DNA from: Pelagibacteraceae bacterium AG-464-B04
GTDB lineage: Bacteria > Pseudomonadota > Alphaproteobacteria > Pelagibacterales > Pelagibacteraceae
Direction: 5' to 3'
Length of the DNA stretch: 64,000 nucleotides
NCBI GenBank assembly: GCA_003209225.1
Contig: QCRZ01000001.1
Coordinates: 1 to 64,000, forward strand
Within the stretch, counting starts at the first letter, position 1; every line of letters begins with the position of its first letter. Below the pieces are notes generated by a model that was not told the origin of the DNA, made no database searches, and saw nothing but the letters and a program-made list of their open reading frames with translations. The translations under genes were made by a program, and so were the position numbers. Shown here piece after piece: positions 43,558 through 54,426 of this stretch.

Positions 43558-44913
43558 ATGAATCTTCTAAAAGATAATATACCCGATCTAGTAAAAAATC
43601 TTGCTATCCCAGCAAGTGTTGGAACACTTTTTCAAACACTCTATAATATTGTAGATACATTTTATGCTGGAAAAATTTCGCCAGAAGCACTTTCAGCTTT
43701 AAGCAAATCATTTCCAATTTATTTTATTATAATTGCAACATCAATAGGGGTTACGGTGGCCGGAACTTCTTTGATTGGCAATAGCATTGGTGAAAATAAT
43801 AAAAATAAAGTTTTATATTATTTTACTCATATAATTATTTATGGATTAATAATTTCATTAATTATTACTTTCCTTGGATTAATTTTTTCTGAGAAAGTTT
43901 TTAACGTTATGGGCTCAACCAAAGAAGTAACTAAATTTGGACTTGAGTATACCAATATAATTTTTTATGGATCTATAATATTTATTTTTGTTGTAGCTTT
44001 AAATTCATTGCTTCATGCTGAAGGGGATACCAAAACATATCGAAATGCATTAATTTTATCTTTTTTTCTCAATGTTATTTTAAATCCTATATTAATATTT
44101 GGTTTTTTATTTATCCCACCTTTAGGTGTTACCGGCATAGGTTTATCAACATTAATTGCTCAATCCGTATCTTTGATAATTATTTTAATGAAAGTTATGA
44201 CCAATCAAAGAATAAAAAATTTAACAAAAGAATTTTTTATACCCAAATTTTATTATTTAAAAAATATTTTTTTTCAATCAATGCCAATCACTATTGCAAT
44301 TTCTGGTTATTCTATTGCAGCATCCATAATTTTCACTTACGTAGGTTCATCTGGTGAATACGCAGTAGCAGGATATGGGGCAGCTACCAGAATTGAACAA
44401 GTTGTTCTTCTTCCGGTTTTAGGTATTAATACTGCTATTATTTCTATAATAGCTCAAAATTTTGGTGCTAATTATTTAGATAGAGTAAAGCAAACATATT
44501 TTACATCAATTAAATATGGACTTTTTATAATGATTATTTCTGGAATATTAGTTTTTGTGACAGCGGGTATAGTTCCTAATTTTTTTTCAAAAAATCCTGA
44601 AGTTTTAGATTTTGGAACAAGATATTTAAAAATTTCAGCCTTTATTTTGCCAGCTTACCCAATCTTTTTCCTTTCAAACGGTTTTTTTATGGCTTTAAAA
44701 AAATCTGAGAATGCCATGATAAATAACCTTTTAAGAAACGTGTTAGTGCCAATCTTAGTATTTCAATTGGCTAAATATTTAAGTGCAGACTTCAATAGCT
44801 TTTTTTGGTTGTGGGCAATATTTCAATGGTCTTTATCACTATTATTATTGTTTTTTGTTATTTATTATATGAAATATAGATTAGATAAATCTAGCGCTGT
44901 CGCACATCCATGA
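43558..44913 (+). CDS. MATE family efflux transporter
   Basis: Multi-TM; IVDTFYAGKISPEALSALS; GYGAATRIEQ. Confidence 0.9.
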   Translation: MNLLKDNIPDLVKNLAIPASVGTLFQTLYNIVDTFYAGKISPEALSALSKSFPIYFIIIATSIGVTVAGTSLIGNSIGENNKNKVLYYFTHIIIYGLIISLIITFLGLIFSEKVFNVMGSTKEVTKFGLEYTNIIFYGSIIFIFVVALNSLLHAEGDTKTYRNALILSFFLNVILNPILIFGFLFIPPLGVTGIGLSTLIAQSVSLIIILMKVMTNQRIKNLTKEFFIPKFYYLKNIFFQSMPITIAISGYSIAASIIFTYVGSSGEYAVAGYGAATRIEQVVLLPVLGINTAIISIIAQNFGANYLDRVKQTYFTSIKYGLFIMIISGILVFVTAGIVPNFFSKNPEVLDFGTRYLKISAFILPAYPIFFLSNGFFMALKKSENAMINNLLRNVLVPILVFQLAKYLSADFNSFFWLWAIFQWSLSLLLLFFVIYYMKYRLDKSSAVAHP

Positions 44914-45444
44914 CCAAAGATGAATTGAAAAAGATCTTCTTACTAAAAGGTCAACATTTTCATCGTCTTTTTTAAAAATTGTAACATCAATGCTGTTTAT
45001 TAAAGTTTGAACAGAAGAATTATTTGACAATGTATCAAAATCAAATGGAGAGGATTTTGATAAAATTTCAAATATATTTGTTCCTTTTAAAGTAAATATA
45101 GTAAATTGATCACTCACATTAGTTACAGATCCTAAATTCGTTTTAGAAATATTTTCAAATAAAACATTTTCTAATTCTAAACTGTTATTATCTTTCTTAA
45201 CTTTGTTGTTTGTAATTATTAACCATTCATTCGGACCGGTAGTAATAATTGATATTTCTTCATTAACAACTACGTTTCCAACCTCTACAGGAAGTATTAT
45301 GCCAAGTATCTTGCCAACTTTGCTGGTAAAATCTTTTTGATTTGGATTACCCCTTAGGTTTATTTTTTCAACAGGTGTTTTTTCTTCCATAGAAAAATTA
45401 TCAAAGTGTTTGCTTTCATTTATTGTTGAAGTTGCTTCAAGCAT
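44881..45444 (-). CDS. soxG: Sarcosine oxidase subunit gamma
   Basis: Position in sox operon; GPNEWLI motif. Confidence 0.85.
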   Translation of the reverse strand: MLEATSTINESKHFDNFSMEEKTPVEKINLRGNPNQKDFTSKVGKILGIILPVEVGNVVVNEEISIITTGPNEWLIITNNKVKKDNNSLELENVLFENISKTNLGSVTNVSDQFTIFTLKGTNIFEILSKSSPFDFDTLSNNSSVQTLINSIDVTIFKKDDENVDLLVRRSFSIHLWSWMCDSARFI

Positions 45445-48439
45445 TTAATTTATTACCTTCTTTATCTAAGAAAACGGAGTCAGAAACAATAACTTCAATA
45501 ATTTTATTTTGCATAGGAACATACAACTTTTTACCTTTTAAATTTTTTCCATTCTTAACAAGAGCGAGAGCTATAGATTTTTTCAAATTTGGACTGTAAT
45601 AGCTCGAAGTTACATGGCCTAGCATATTCATAGGTGGTTTTTTTTTAACTTCAGCTACTATTTGAGCGCCTTCCTCTAAAATTTCATTAGGATCGGTAGT
45701 TAAAAGTCCTACCATCTGTTTTCGCCCATCTTTCATTGTATCTGACCTATATAGAGATCTTTTTCCTATAAAATCATATTTTTTCTTACTAACAATCCAA
45801 TCCATTTGTAAATCAACCGGTGTAATGGTTCCGTCGGTTTCTTGACCAACAATTACAAATCCTTTCTCAGCTCTTAATAAATGCATTGCTTCAGTACCAT
45901 ATGGTGTAATTTTAAATTCTTTACCCGCATCCATGCATTTTTCCCACACAGCTTTTCCATAATTAGCTTGTATATTGATTTCGTAACTTAACTCCCCTGT
46001 AAAACTTATCCTCATAACTCGGCATTTAATATTATCAATTATACCATCTTTAAAACTCATATGAGGAAATTTTTGATCTTCGAAATTAATATTTTTTACA
46101 ATTTTTTCTAATATTTTTTTACTATTGGGACCACAAACGCTGACAGTAGCAAAATGATCAGTAACAGAAGTTAAAAAAACTTTCAATTCGGGCCATTCAG
46201 TTTGTAAATAATCTTCAAGTTTATTCATTACTGTGGCAGCTCCGCCCGTTGTAGTGGTCATTATATAATGATTTTCGCCTAATCTTGTTGTAACACCATC
46301 ATCATAAACCATTCCATCTTCATTTAGCATAAGACCATACCTGCATTTACCAATATCTAATTTGCTCCAAGCATTAGTATAAATTCGGTTTAAAAATTCA
46401 TTTGCATCTCTACCTTGGATATCAATTTTTCCTAATGTCGAAGCATCGAGGATACCAGCGTTATTTCTTGCTGCTTTAGATTCTCTTTGCACCGCATCAT
46501 GCATATTTTCATTATTAACAGGGTAGTACCAAGCTCTTTTCCATTGACCAACATCTTCAAATTTAGCTCCTTTTTTTTTATGCCATGAATGCATCGGAGT
46601 TTCTCTAGTGATATCAAAAAATTGTTTAACATTTCTTCCAACTAAAGCACCAAAAGTGAGAGGAGTATAAGGTGGTCGAAAGGTAGTGGTACCTAGTTCA
46701 CCCATCTTAGTTTTAGTAATTTCAGATATAATTCCTAAAGCATGCATATTAGAAATCTTTCCTTGGTCAGTAGCCATACCTGTGGTGGTATATCTTTTTA
46801 CATGTTCAATAGATTTAAAACCTTCTCTTAAAGCTAACTTAATATCGTTTGCTGTTGAATCATTTTGAAAATCAACAAAAGATTTTGTTTTACCAGTAAC
46901 TTTATCTGAGGGTAAAAGCCAAATATTTTTAAAATTTCCTGAATTATAATCAGATACTATAATTTCATTTTTAATTTCTGTTTTTAAAAAATCATTTACT
47001 TTTAAATTTGAATCTTGAATTATTTTTTTAAGATTAAATATACCAGAACAAGATCCAATAGAAATTTGGTTCAAGGTCGTTTTTACTGGATAAAAATAAA
47101 ATTTTTTTTCATCAAATGACAATTTGCCACCAGATTGAGTGAATAAATGTACTGCTGGTGTGTAACCTCCAGAAACGCACAATAAATCACAATTAATTTT
47201 AATTTTATCTCCAACAACAGAATTGTTATCAGCAGAAAGCTTCATGACAAAAACCTTGTCAATTTTTTTGTGACCACCGGTAGAAACAACCGAATGTTTC
47301 CACATAATTTTTAAACCAAGATCAGTACATTTTTTTACAAGATCTCCATTTGATTCTTCTCTAATATCTATAATAGCCTTTATTTTTACTCCTTTGCTAT
47401 GGAGGCTTAATGCTGTTTCGTAGGCGTCATCATTATTTGCAAAAATAATTGCATTATTTCCACATTTAACTGCATAATGATTTAAGTATTTTCTTACAGC
47501 TGAAGACAGCATAATTCCAGGTCTATCATTGCAATCAAAAATCATAGTTCTTTCAATAGACCCTGTTGCTAGGATAACTTTTTTAGCTCTGACTTTCCAT
47601 AAACGTTGTCTTATTTTATTTTTTTTATCATTTTCATTAAGATGGTCAGTCAAATTTTGAACCATAATGAGGTAGTTATAATTATGGTAAGACGCAACAC
47701 TAGTTCTATTTAAAATTTGGACATTTTTATTTTTTAATAATTCCAAATAGGTTTTTTTAATCCAATCTTTAGGAGTGTCATTGTTGATGCGAATTACATT
47801 ATCATTTGAACCAATTAAACTACCTCCAATCTCAGGTTTTTCATCCACTAAAAGAACTTTTTTTTCAGTTTTTGCAGCTATTAAAGCAGCAGCCAAGCCT
47901 GCTGGTCCACTTCCAACTATTAATACTTCGCAATGATAATATTTATGATCATATAAATCAGGGTCCCGTTGAGTGGCCGAAATTCCCAGTCCAGCAGACT
48001 TTCTAATAAAGTATTCATACTTTTTCCAAAATTTAGCAGGCCACATAAAAGTTTTATAATAAAAACCTGCTGGAATAATAGGGGAGAATAAATTGTTTAT
48101 TTCACCAAAATCAAAATTTACACTTGGCCAGCAATTTTGACTTTTAGCTTCTAAACCTTCAAAAATTTCAATTTCAGTAGCTCTAACATTGGGTTCTTTC
48201 TTAGCTTCATCTTTATAAACTTGAACAATAGCATTAGGTTCTTCTGATCCTGATCCCAAGAATCCTCTTGGTCTATGATATTTAAAACTTCTTCCAACTA
48301 AATGAATACCATTAGCAAGTAAAGCTGAAGCTAAAGTATCTCCCTTATAACCAAAAAAAGTTTTTCCATTAAATTTAAAAGAAATTGCTTCAGATCTGTT
48401 AATTTCTCCACCTGATTGTAATCTAAATTTGCTTGACAT
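45437..48439 (-). CDS. soxA: Sarcosine oxidase subunit alpha
   Basis: 1000 aa; FAD/NAD domain VGSGPAGLAAALIAAKTEKKVLLVDE plus GcvT-like C-terminal domain. Confidence 0.95.
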   Translation of the reverse strand: MSSKFRLQSGGEINRSEAISFKFNGKTFFGYKGDTLASALLANGIHLVGRSFKYHRPRGFLGSGSEEPNAIVQVYKDEAKKEPNVRATEIEIFEGLEAKSQNCWPSVNFDFGEINNLFSPIIPAGFYYKTFMWPAKFWKKYEYFIRKSAGLGISATQRDPDLYDHKYYHCEVLIVGSGPAGLAAALIAAKTEKKVLLVDEKPEIGGSLIGSNDNVIRINNDTPKDWIKKTYLELLKNKNVQILNRTSVASYHNYNYLIMVQNLTDHLNENDKKNKIRQRLWKVRAKKVILATGSIERTMIFDCNDRPGIMLSSAVRKYLNHYAVKCGNNAIIFANNDDAYETALSLHSKGVKIKAIIDIREESNGDLVKKCTDLGLKIMWKHSVVSTGGHKKIDKVFVMKLSADNNSVVGDKIKINCDLLCVSGGYTPAVHLFTQSGGKLSFDEKKFYFYPVKTTLNQISIGSCSGIFNLKKIIQDSNLKVNDFLKTEIKNEIIVSDYNSGNFKNIWLLPSDKVTGKTKSFVDFQNDSTANDIKLALREGFKSIEHVKRYTTTGMATDQGKISNMHALGIISEITKTKMGELGTTTFRPPYTPLTFGALVGRNVKQFFDITRETPMHSWHKKKGAKFEDVGQWKRAWYYPVNNENMHDAVQRESKAARNNAGILDASTLGKIDIQGRDANEFLNRIYTNAWSKLDIGKCRYGLMLNEDGMVYDDGVTTRLGENHYIMTTTTGGAATVMNKLEDYLQTEWPELKVFLTSVTDHFATVSVCGPNSKKILEKIVKNINFEDQKFPHMSFKDGIIDNIKCRVMRISFTGELSYEINIQANYGKAVWEKCMDAGKEFKITPYGTEAMHLLRAEKGFVIVGQETDGTITPVDLQMDWIVSKKKYDFIGKRSLYRSDTMKDGRKQMVGLLTTDPNEILEEGAQIVAEVKKKPPMNMLGHVTSSYYSPNLKKSIALALVKNGKNLKGKKLYVPMQNKIIEVIVSDSVFLDKEGNKLNA

Positions 48440-48711
48440 TATTTAGGGGGATTTTCTCCCATTTTATAAATTAAATGAATTTTATCGTTTGATGTATCTC
48501 TTGCTACATTAAACCATTGTCTGCAACCATGAGAATGATTCCACCTTTCGTATTGTAGACCCTTAATATTTTTTCTCATAAAAAGGTACTCTGCCCACTG
48601 ATCATCGCTTAGTTCTGTTGGTTGTTTAGGCCTAACAATGTGAGCTTCTCCACCATAGCTAAATTCAGTATGATCTCTTTCACCACAATAGGGACATTTA
48701 ATTATAAACAT
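48439..48711 (-). CDS. soxD: Sarcosine oxidase subunit delta
   Basis: CPYCGERDHTEFSYGGEAHI. Confidence 0.95.
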   Translation of the reverse strand: MFIIKCPYCGERDHTEFSYGGEAHIVRPKQPTELSDDQWAEYLFMRKNIKGLQYERWNHSHGCRQWFNVARDTSNDKIHLIYKMGENPPK

Positions 48712-48712
48712 A

Positions 48713-49966
48713 CTAATGTGCTACAGCTGCTGCTCCATGTTCATCTACCAAATCACCACTAATAAATCTATTTATATTAAAAGCTGCATTTAGCTTATGT
48801 GGTTCATTTTTTGCTATTGTATAAGCAAATAAATTTCCAGAACCAGGAGTAGCTTTAAATCCACCCGTACCCCAACCACAGTTAAAATAGAGTCCATTAA
48901 TAGAAGTTTTACTAATTATTGGACTTGCGTCAGGACAAATATCAACTATTCCACCCCATTGTCTCAACATTTTTAATCTACTAAATATTGGATAAAGTTC
49001 TAAAATTGCTTTTAATGTTCCTTCAATTACTTCATGAGTTCCTTTTTGGGTATAAGAAATATAAGCATCGGTTCCTGCGCCAATTACAAGCTCACCTTTA
49101 TCTGATTGGCTTACGTAAGCATGCACAGCATTAGACATAACCACTGTATCTATAATAGGTTTAATCGGTTCAGATACTAGTGCTTGTAAAGGTTTGCTTT
49201 CAAGTGGCAATCTTATACCAGCCATATTAGCTAAAACACTTGAATGACCTGCAGCAACAATTCCAACTTTTGTAGTTTTTATAAAACCTTTTGTTGTTTC
49301 AACTCCTTCTATATTATTTCCTTTTCTTTTAATTCCTGTAACTTCACAATTTTGAATGATATCAACACCAAATGAGTCAGCGCCCCTAGCATAACCCCAA
49401 GCAACAGCGTCATGTCTTGCTGTACCAGCTCTTTTTTGTAGCGTACTACCCATAACAGGATATCTAATGTCTGGAGAACAATTTATAATTGGACAAAATT
49501 CTTTAACTTGCTTTGTATCAAGCCAATCACAGTCAATTCCATTTAACCTGTTTGCATGAGTTCTTCTTTTTAATTCTCTTACATCATGTAAGTTGTGAGC
49601 TAAATTCATAACACCTCTTTGGCTAAACATTACGTTATAGTTTAACTCTTGAGATAAACCTTCCCAAAGTTTTAATGCGTGATCATATAAACCGGCGCTG
49701 GCATCCCATAAGTAGTTAGATCTTATAATAGTAGTATTTCTTCCAGTGTTACCTCCGCCTATCCAACCTTTTTCTAAAACAGCGATGTTTTTTAAATTAT
49801 GTTCTTTTGCTAGATAATAAGCCGTAGCTAAACCATGACCTCCACCTCCAACTATTATTACATCATAATTTTTTTTAGGCTCTGGGTCTCTCCAAGCTCT
49901 TTGCCAATTTTCGTGATAGGTAAAAGAGTTTTTTATTAAGGAAAAGATAGAATATTTATTTTTCAT
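48713..49966 (-). CDS. soxB: Sarcosine oxidase subunit beta
   Basis: [24 protein letters not shown] motif. Confidence 0.95.
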   Translation of the reverse strand: MKNKYSIFSLIKNSFTYHENWQRAWRDPEPKKNYDVIIVGGGGHGLATAYYLAKEHNLKNIAVLEKGWIGGGNTGRNTTIIRSNYLWDASAGLYDHALKLWEGLSQELNYNVMFSQRGVMNLAHNLHDVRELKRRTHANRLNGIDCDWLDTKQVKEFCPIINCSPDIRYPVMGSTLQKRAGTARHDAVAWGYARGADSFGVDIIQNCEVTGIKRKGNNIEGVETTKGFIKTTKVGIVAAGHSSVLANMAGIRLPLESKPLQALVSEPIKPIIDTVVMSNAVHAYVSQSDKGELVIGAGTDAYISYTQKGTHEVIEGTLKAILELYPIFSRLKMLRQWGGIVDICPDASPIISKTSINGLYFNCGWGTGGFKATPGSGNLFAYTIAKNEPHKLNAAFNINRFISGDLVDEHGAAAVAH

Positions 49967-50004
49967 ATTTTTTAAAAATTACTGCAATAAGCTTGAATAT
50001 TCAA

Positions 50005-50010
50005 TATAAT
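50005..50010 (+). promoter_or_regulatory. Candidate -10 box (TATAAT) for tRNA-Ser
   Basis: Perfect consensus hexamer 20 nt upstream of tRNA 5' end; -35 weak. Confidence 0.4.
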
Positions 50011-50030
50011 GAATATAAACCAATTGACAC

Positions 50031-50123
50031 GGAGAGATGGGTGAGTTGGTTTAAACCAGTCGTTTGCTAAATGACCGTGCGTGGAAACATGTACCGAGGG
50101 TTCGAATCCCTCTCTCTCCGCCA
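50031..50123 (+). tRNA. tRNA-Ser(GCU), CCA encoded
   Basis: Acceptor GGAGAGA/TCTCTCC, anticodon stem GTCGT-ttGCTaa-ATGAC, T-arm GAGGG-TTCGAAT-CCCTC, long variable arm. Confidence 0.95.
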
Positions 50124-50175
50124 ATAATCCAATGCCAAAGGGTGAAAAAATTTTTTAATAGGTTAATATTTTGCA

Positions 50176-50973
50176 ATGAAGACAAAATGTATATTACAAG
50201 CAAGAATTTCAAGCTCAAGATTATGGGGAAAAGTATTATTACCAGGTTATGATAAACCTTTACTTCTACATATTGTAGAAAGATTAAAAAAATCTAAATT
50301 ACTAGATGATGTTATAGTTGCCACCTCTTTCGAGAAAATTGACGATATAATTTATAATATTTGTAAAAAGCATAAAATTTCTGTTTTTAGGGGGCATCAT
50401 ACTAATTTGTTAAATAGATATTATCAGTGTGCTAAAAAATTCAAAATTGATACAGTTGTAAGAATTACCTCTGATTGTCCCTTAATAGACTCTAGATTAA
50501 TTGATAAAATTATTGTCTTTTTTAACACTAAAAAAGGGATAGATTATGTAAGTAATATTCATCCAGCAACTTTTCCTGATGGATATGATGTTGAGGTTTT
50601 TAATTTTAAATCTTTAAAAAAATCTTTTTTTGAAGCAAAAAAAAATTTTGAAAGAGAACATGTCACACCCTATATTTGGGAAAATTCAGATAAATTTGTT
50701 ATTAAAAATTATAGTAATTTGAGAGATATTAACTTACACAAAAAATATAGACTTACTTTAGATTATATAGAAGATTACTATGTTATTTTTAAAATTTACC
50801 AAAAAATTTATCCAAAAAAAAAAAATTTTGATTTAAAAGATGTGTTGAATTATCTAAAATCAAATCCTAAAATATTAGTTAATAAAAAATATCTTGGTGT
50901 AAATTGGTATAGGCATCATTTAACTAAATTAAAAACAATTAAAAAAAGTGATACAAATCTTAAATATTTTTAA
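50176..50973 (+). CDS. SpsF-like cytidylyltransferase / nucleotidyltransferase family protein
   Basis: CILQARISSSRLWGKVLLP; VRITSDCPLID. Confidence 0.85.
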   Translation: MKTKCILQARISSSRLWGKVLLPGYDKPLLLHIVERLKKSKLLDDVIVATSFEKIDDIIYNICKKHKISVFRGHHTNLLNRYYQCAKKFKIDTVVRITSDCPLIDSRLIDKIIVFFNTKKGIDYVSNIHPATFPDGYDVEVFNFKSLKKSFFEAKKNFEREHVTPYIWENSDKFVIKNYSNLRDINLHKKYRLTLDYIEDYYVIFKIYQKIYPKKKNFDLKDVLNYLKSNPKILVNKKYLGVNWYRHHLTKLKTIKKSDTNLKYF

Positions 50974-50981
50974 ATTTTAAA

Positions 50982-52313
50982 ATGTATAAAAAATACAAGA
51001 AAAATCCAAAAAAACTTCAGACTTACGCAAGAAAATTAATACCAGGCTTATCACAGCTTTTTGGAAAAAGGCCAGAAATATATTTACCCGGAGGAAATTG
51101 GCCCACTTATTATTCTAAAGCAAAAGGAGTTTATCTTTGGGGAATAGATAAAAAAAAGTTTCTTGACTTTACAATGGTTGGTGTGGGGTCTGCTGTTTTA
51201 GGTTATTCAGACACGGATATAAATAAAGCTGCTAATAAAGCTTTGAAATCAGGATCAATGACAACTTTAAACGTTCCTCAAGAAGTTGAATTAGCTGAGG
51301 TTCTTACAAAGATTCATCCGTGGGCAAATAGCGTTAGATATGCAAGAACTGGTGGCGAAAGCATGTCTATAGCTATAAGAATAGCTAGAGCTTACTCAAA
51401 AAAGGAAAAAATTCTATTTTGTGGTTATCATGGATGGCATGATTGGTATTTATCTGCAAATCTTAAATCAAAGAAAGTTTTAAACACTCACTTGTTGAAA
51501 GGACTTAATCCGTTGGGCGTACCTAGCAATTTAAAAAATACATTAATTCCTTTTAAATTTAATGATTGGAAGGATATAGAAAAAATTGTCAAAAAAAATG
51601 CTAAGTATTGTGCCGCTATAGTTCTTGAGCCATGTAGAGATTTTTTACCTGACAAAAACTATCTTCAAGAACTAAGAATTATAGCAAATAAAAATAATTG
51701 CGTTTTAATATTTGATGAAATTACAAGTGGATGGAGGCTTGGTACTAGTGGCGCTCATAAAAACTTTAAAGTGAACCCTGATATAGCTATTTTTGGAAAA
51801 ACAATAGCTAATGGTATACCAATGGGTGCGATTATAGGAAGAAAAAACATAATGAAATTTGCTACAAAAACTTTTATAAGCAGCGCTCTTTGGACTGAAA
51901 AAATAGGTCCAACTTGTGCTTTAGAATTTATTAAAAAACATAAAAAACTTAATCTTGGAAACAAATTAATACATATTGGGAAAAAGATTAAAAAAATATG
52001 GTTTGATGCAGCAAAAAATTCAAATTTAAACATTCATATTCAAGGAATTGATCCTATGGCAAATTTTAGACTAGAAAACATTAATTGGCCTGTTGCATCC
52101 ACTTTTTTTACGCAAGAAATGCTTAAACATAAAATTTTAGCATCAGAAAAATGCTATGCTAATTATAAGCATACTCCAAAATTACTAGAAAAGTATAAAA
52201 AAGCCTGTTTTAATGTTTTTGAAAAAATTTCTAAATTAGAAAAATCAAATAGTTTGAAAAAAAAATTAGAAGGACCAGTTAAGCAGATGGGTTTTAAGAG
52301 ATTAACTGAATAA
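50982..52313 (+). CDS. Class-III PLP aminotransferase, glutamate-1-semialdehyde aminomutase-like
   Basis: FDEITSGWRLG; catalytic Lys region FGKTIANGIPMGAIIG. Confidence 0.87.
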   Translation: MYKKYKKNPKKLQTYARKLIPGLSQLFGKRPEIYLPGGNWPTYYSKAKGVYLWGIDKKKFLDFTMVGVGSAVLGYSDTDINKAANKALKSGSMTTLNVPQEVELAEVLTKIHPWANSVRYARTGGESMSIAIRIARAYSKKEKILFCGYHGWHDWYLSANLKSKKVLNTHLLKGLNPLGVPSNLKNTLIPFKFNDWKDIEKIVKKNAKYCAAIVLEPCRDFLPDKNYLQELRIIANKNNCVLIFDEITSGWRLGTSGAHKNFKVNPDIAIFGKTIANGIPMGAIIGRKNIMKFATKTFISSALWTEKIGPTCALEFIKKHKKLNLGNKLIHIGKKIKKIWFDAAKNSNLNIHIQGIDPMANFRLENINWPVASTFFTQEMLKHKILASEKCYANYKHTPKLLEKYKKACFNVFEKISKLEKSNSLKKKLEGPVKQMGFKRLTE

Positions 52314-52391
52314 ATGAATATTATTTACATTAAGGCTCAACAATTATATCTTTATAAAACTTTTTAATAAGAGTATTTTATTAACAATTAT

Positions 52392-53471
52392 ATGTACGAT
52401 ATTGATTTTTTCAAAAATTCAAACACAATTAAAAACAAAATAACAAAAGGTTTTCTTAAAAAATCTGACATTGATGATATTACCGTTGAGTTGAATTCTT
52501 TAAAGAAAGAATCTCCATACATATACAATATAGAAACAACCAATTACTGTAATATGAAATGTGTTATGTGCCCAAGAACCATGTATATGACTAGAAAAAA
52601 TATTTGGATTGATGATGATCTTTTTGAAAAGTTACTAAATAACGTTAAAACACATGAAAAAGATAAACTTGAAAATTTTTGGAATTGGATTGAAAATGAA
52701 TATAATCAAAAAATTGATGAAGTTTCAGAAAATGGTTTTTATTTTTCAGTAATTTCAAAACATCTTGTTTTGCATGGATTTGGTGAACCTTTTTTAGATA
52801 AAAAATTAATTAAACGTATATCAATGTGCACAAAAAAAAATATTCCAACTTATTTTTCATGTACCCCAGCTACAATGACTGTTGAAAAAGCCGAAAAAGC
52901 AATGGAGGCAGGCTTAGGAGTTCTTAAATTTTCTCTTGATGCAATGGATGAAAGAAAAATTCAAAAAATTAGAGGCAAGAGAGCTAATTTTGAAGATTCA
53001 GTTGAAAAAATTATTAAATTATTAGAAATAAAAAAGAAACGAAATTTTAAAACTATTCTTGTCCCTTGCATGATAGATTTAGGATTTGATAATACTGATA
53101 TAACTATGCACAAAGAATTTTTAAAATTTTGGAGTGATAAAAAAGTTTTTGCTTATATAAAGAGTCAAGACAACAGATGGTTATACGAAAATGACAAGGA
53201 TATAAAAAGTAAATCTCATTATAGTCAGCAATATTGTGAATATCCTTGGCTATCAGTATCTATTATGGCCGACGGAAATGTAGTTCCTTGTACACAAATA
53301 TCTAACAGTGAATTAGTTTTAGGTAATATTAATGATAATTCTTTAGAAGAAATCTGGAATGGAAAAAAATATCAAGAACTTAGAAAAATGCATGTTTCAG
53401 GAAATTTTCCTAAAGGCCATAAATGCAATGATAAATGTGACATGAAAAAGCTTTATCAGTATCTAAGTTAG
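52392..53471 (+). CDS. Radical SAM protein with SPASM-like C-terminus
   Basis: CNMKCVMC cluster motif; C-terminal GNVVPCTQ...GNINDNSLEEIWNG...CNDKC. Confidence 0.87.
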   Translation: MYDIDFFKNSNTIKNKITKGFLKKSDIDDITVELNSLKKESPYIYNIETTNYCNMKCVMCPRTMYMTRKNIWIDDDLFEKLLNNVKTHEKDKLENFWNWIENEYNQKIDEVSENGFYFSVISKHLVLHGFGEPFLDKKLIKRISMCTKKNIPTYFSCTPATMTVEKAEKAMEAGLGVLKFSLDAMDERKIQKIRGKRANFEDSVEKIIKLLEIKKKRNFKTILVPCMIDLGFDNTDITMHKEFLKFWSDKKVFAYIKSQDNRWLYENDKDIKSKSHYSQQYCEYPWLSVSIMADGNVVPCTQISNSELVLGNINDNSLEEIWNGKKYQELRKMHVSGNFPKGHKCNDKCDMKKLYQYLS

Positions 53472-53497
53472 TCATAATGGAAATGTAAAAAGATTTC

Positions 53498-54379
53498 ATG
53501 AACTTAAAAAAAAGAAAAATACTAAAATTTAAAAACTACAAACCAATAATTATTTTCTTAAAAAAATTTAATTTAAATAGTTTTAATGATAATGTTAAAG
53601 TCAAAATTTATTTAAAATTTTTTGAATTATCTTACTTAATAAAAGAAATCTCAGAAGACACCAAAACGACAAGGTACCCAACATTTTTAAGAACTGTAAA
53701 GGCTGGAGAAAAAAAACCTTTTACTTATGAGCTAAGTGATCTTTGCAGGTTGCATTGGATAATTCTTTCTAGAAAAGCTTTAAATACATTGGAATATGGT
53801 TCTGGCTTTTCAACTATTTTTATGGCTGATGCATGCTATATTTTGTCTCATTTTTTTAATAATACATTAAGTGAAATTAGAGTTGAAAATAAATTTCATG
53901 TTTATGCTTTGGAAGAAAGTTTAGAATATTTAAAAATTACCAAGAAACGAGTTCCACAATTTTTATCTAAATTTGTTTCTTTAATTCATAGTAAAATTAA
54001 TCTTACCCAGTACGATGGAAGGTTTGTTACAACATATTCAACAATACCTGATATATCGCCAGATTTTATTTATTTAGATGGACCTTCAACTTTTGTGAAG
54101 AAACGTTTAAAAGGTTTCAGCATTAACAATATTTCAAGATTTCCGATGTCATCAGACCTTTTAACTTTTGAATACTTTTTAGAACCTGGAACTTTTATAA
54201 TTGTTGACGGAAGAACTGCTAATTCAAGATTTTTAAAAGATTATTTTAAAAGAAAATGGAAATATTATCATGACATAAAAGGTGATTGTCATTATTTCGA
54301 ATTAAACGAAACACCACTTGGCCCTTATAATAAAATTAAACTGAAGTTTTGTCTTGGTGATAAAATTAAATTTTTTTAA
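53498..54379 (+). CDS. Divergent protein, possible class I methyltransferase-like fold
   Basis: LEYGSGFSTIFMADA motif-I-like stretch and PDFIYLDGPS. Confidence 0.45.
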   Translation: MNLKKRKILKFKNYKPIIIFLKKFNLNSFNDNVKVKIYLKFFELSYLIKEISEDTKTTRYPTFLRTVKAGEKKPFTYELSDLCRLHWIILSRKALNTLEYGSGFSTIFMADACYILSHFFNNTLSEIRVENKFHVYALEESLEYLKITKKRVPQFLSKFVSLIHSKINLTQYDGRFVTTYSTIPDISPDFIYLDGPSTFVKKRLKGFSINNISRFPMSSDLLTFEYFLEPGTFIIVDGRTANSRFLKDYFKRKWKYYHDIKGDCHYFELNETPLGPYNKIKLKFCLGDKIKFF

Positions 54380-54426
54380 ATTAATAAGCAAACCTAATAC
54401 AAAATATGCATTATTTTTAAAACCAA

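Noticed and set aside
49967-50030. Riboswitch upstream of soxB (glycine or SAM type)
   Set aside because: Gap of about 64 nt shared with the tRNA promoter is too short and shows no GC-rich conserved core
50064-50252. 62-aa plus-strand ORF starting inside tRNA-Ser
   Set aside because: Overlaps the tRNA and the start of the SpsF-like gene; no domain
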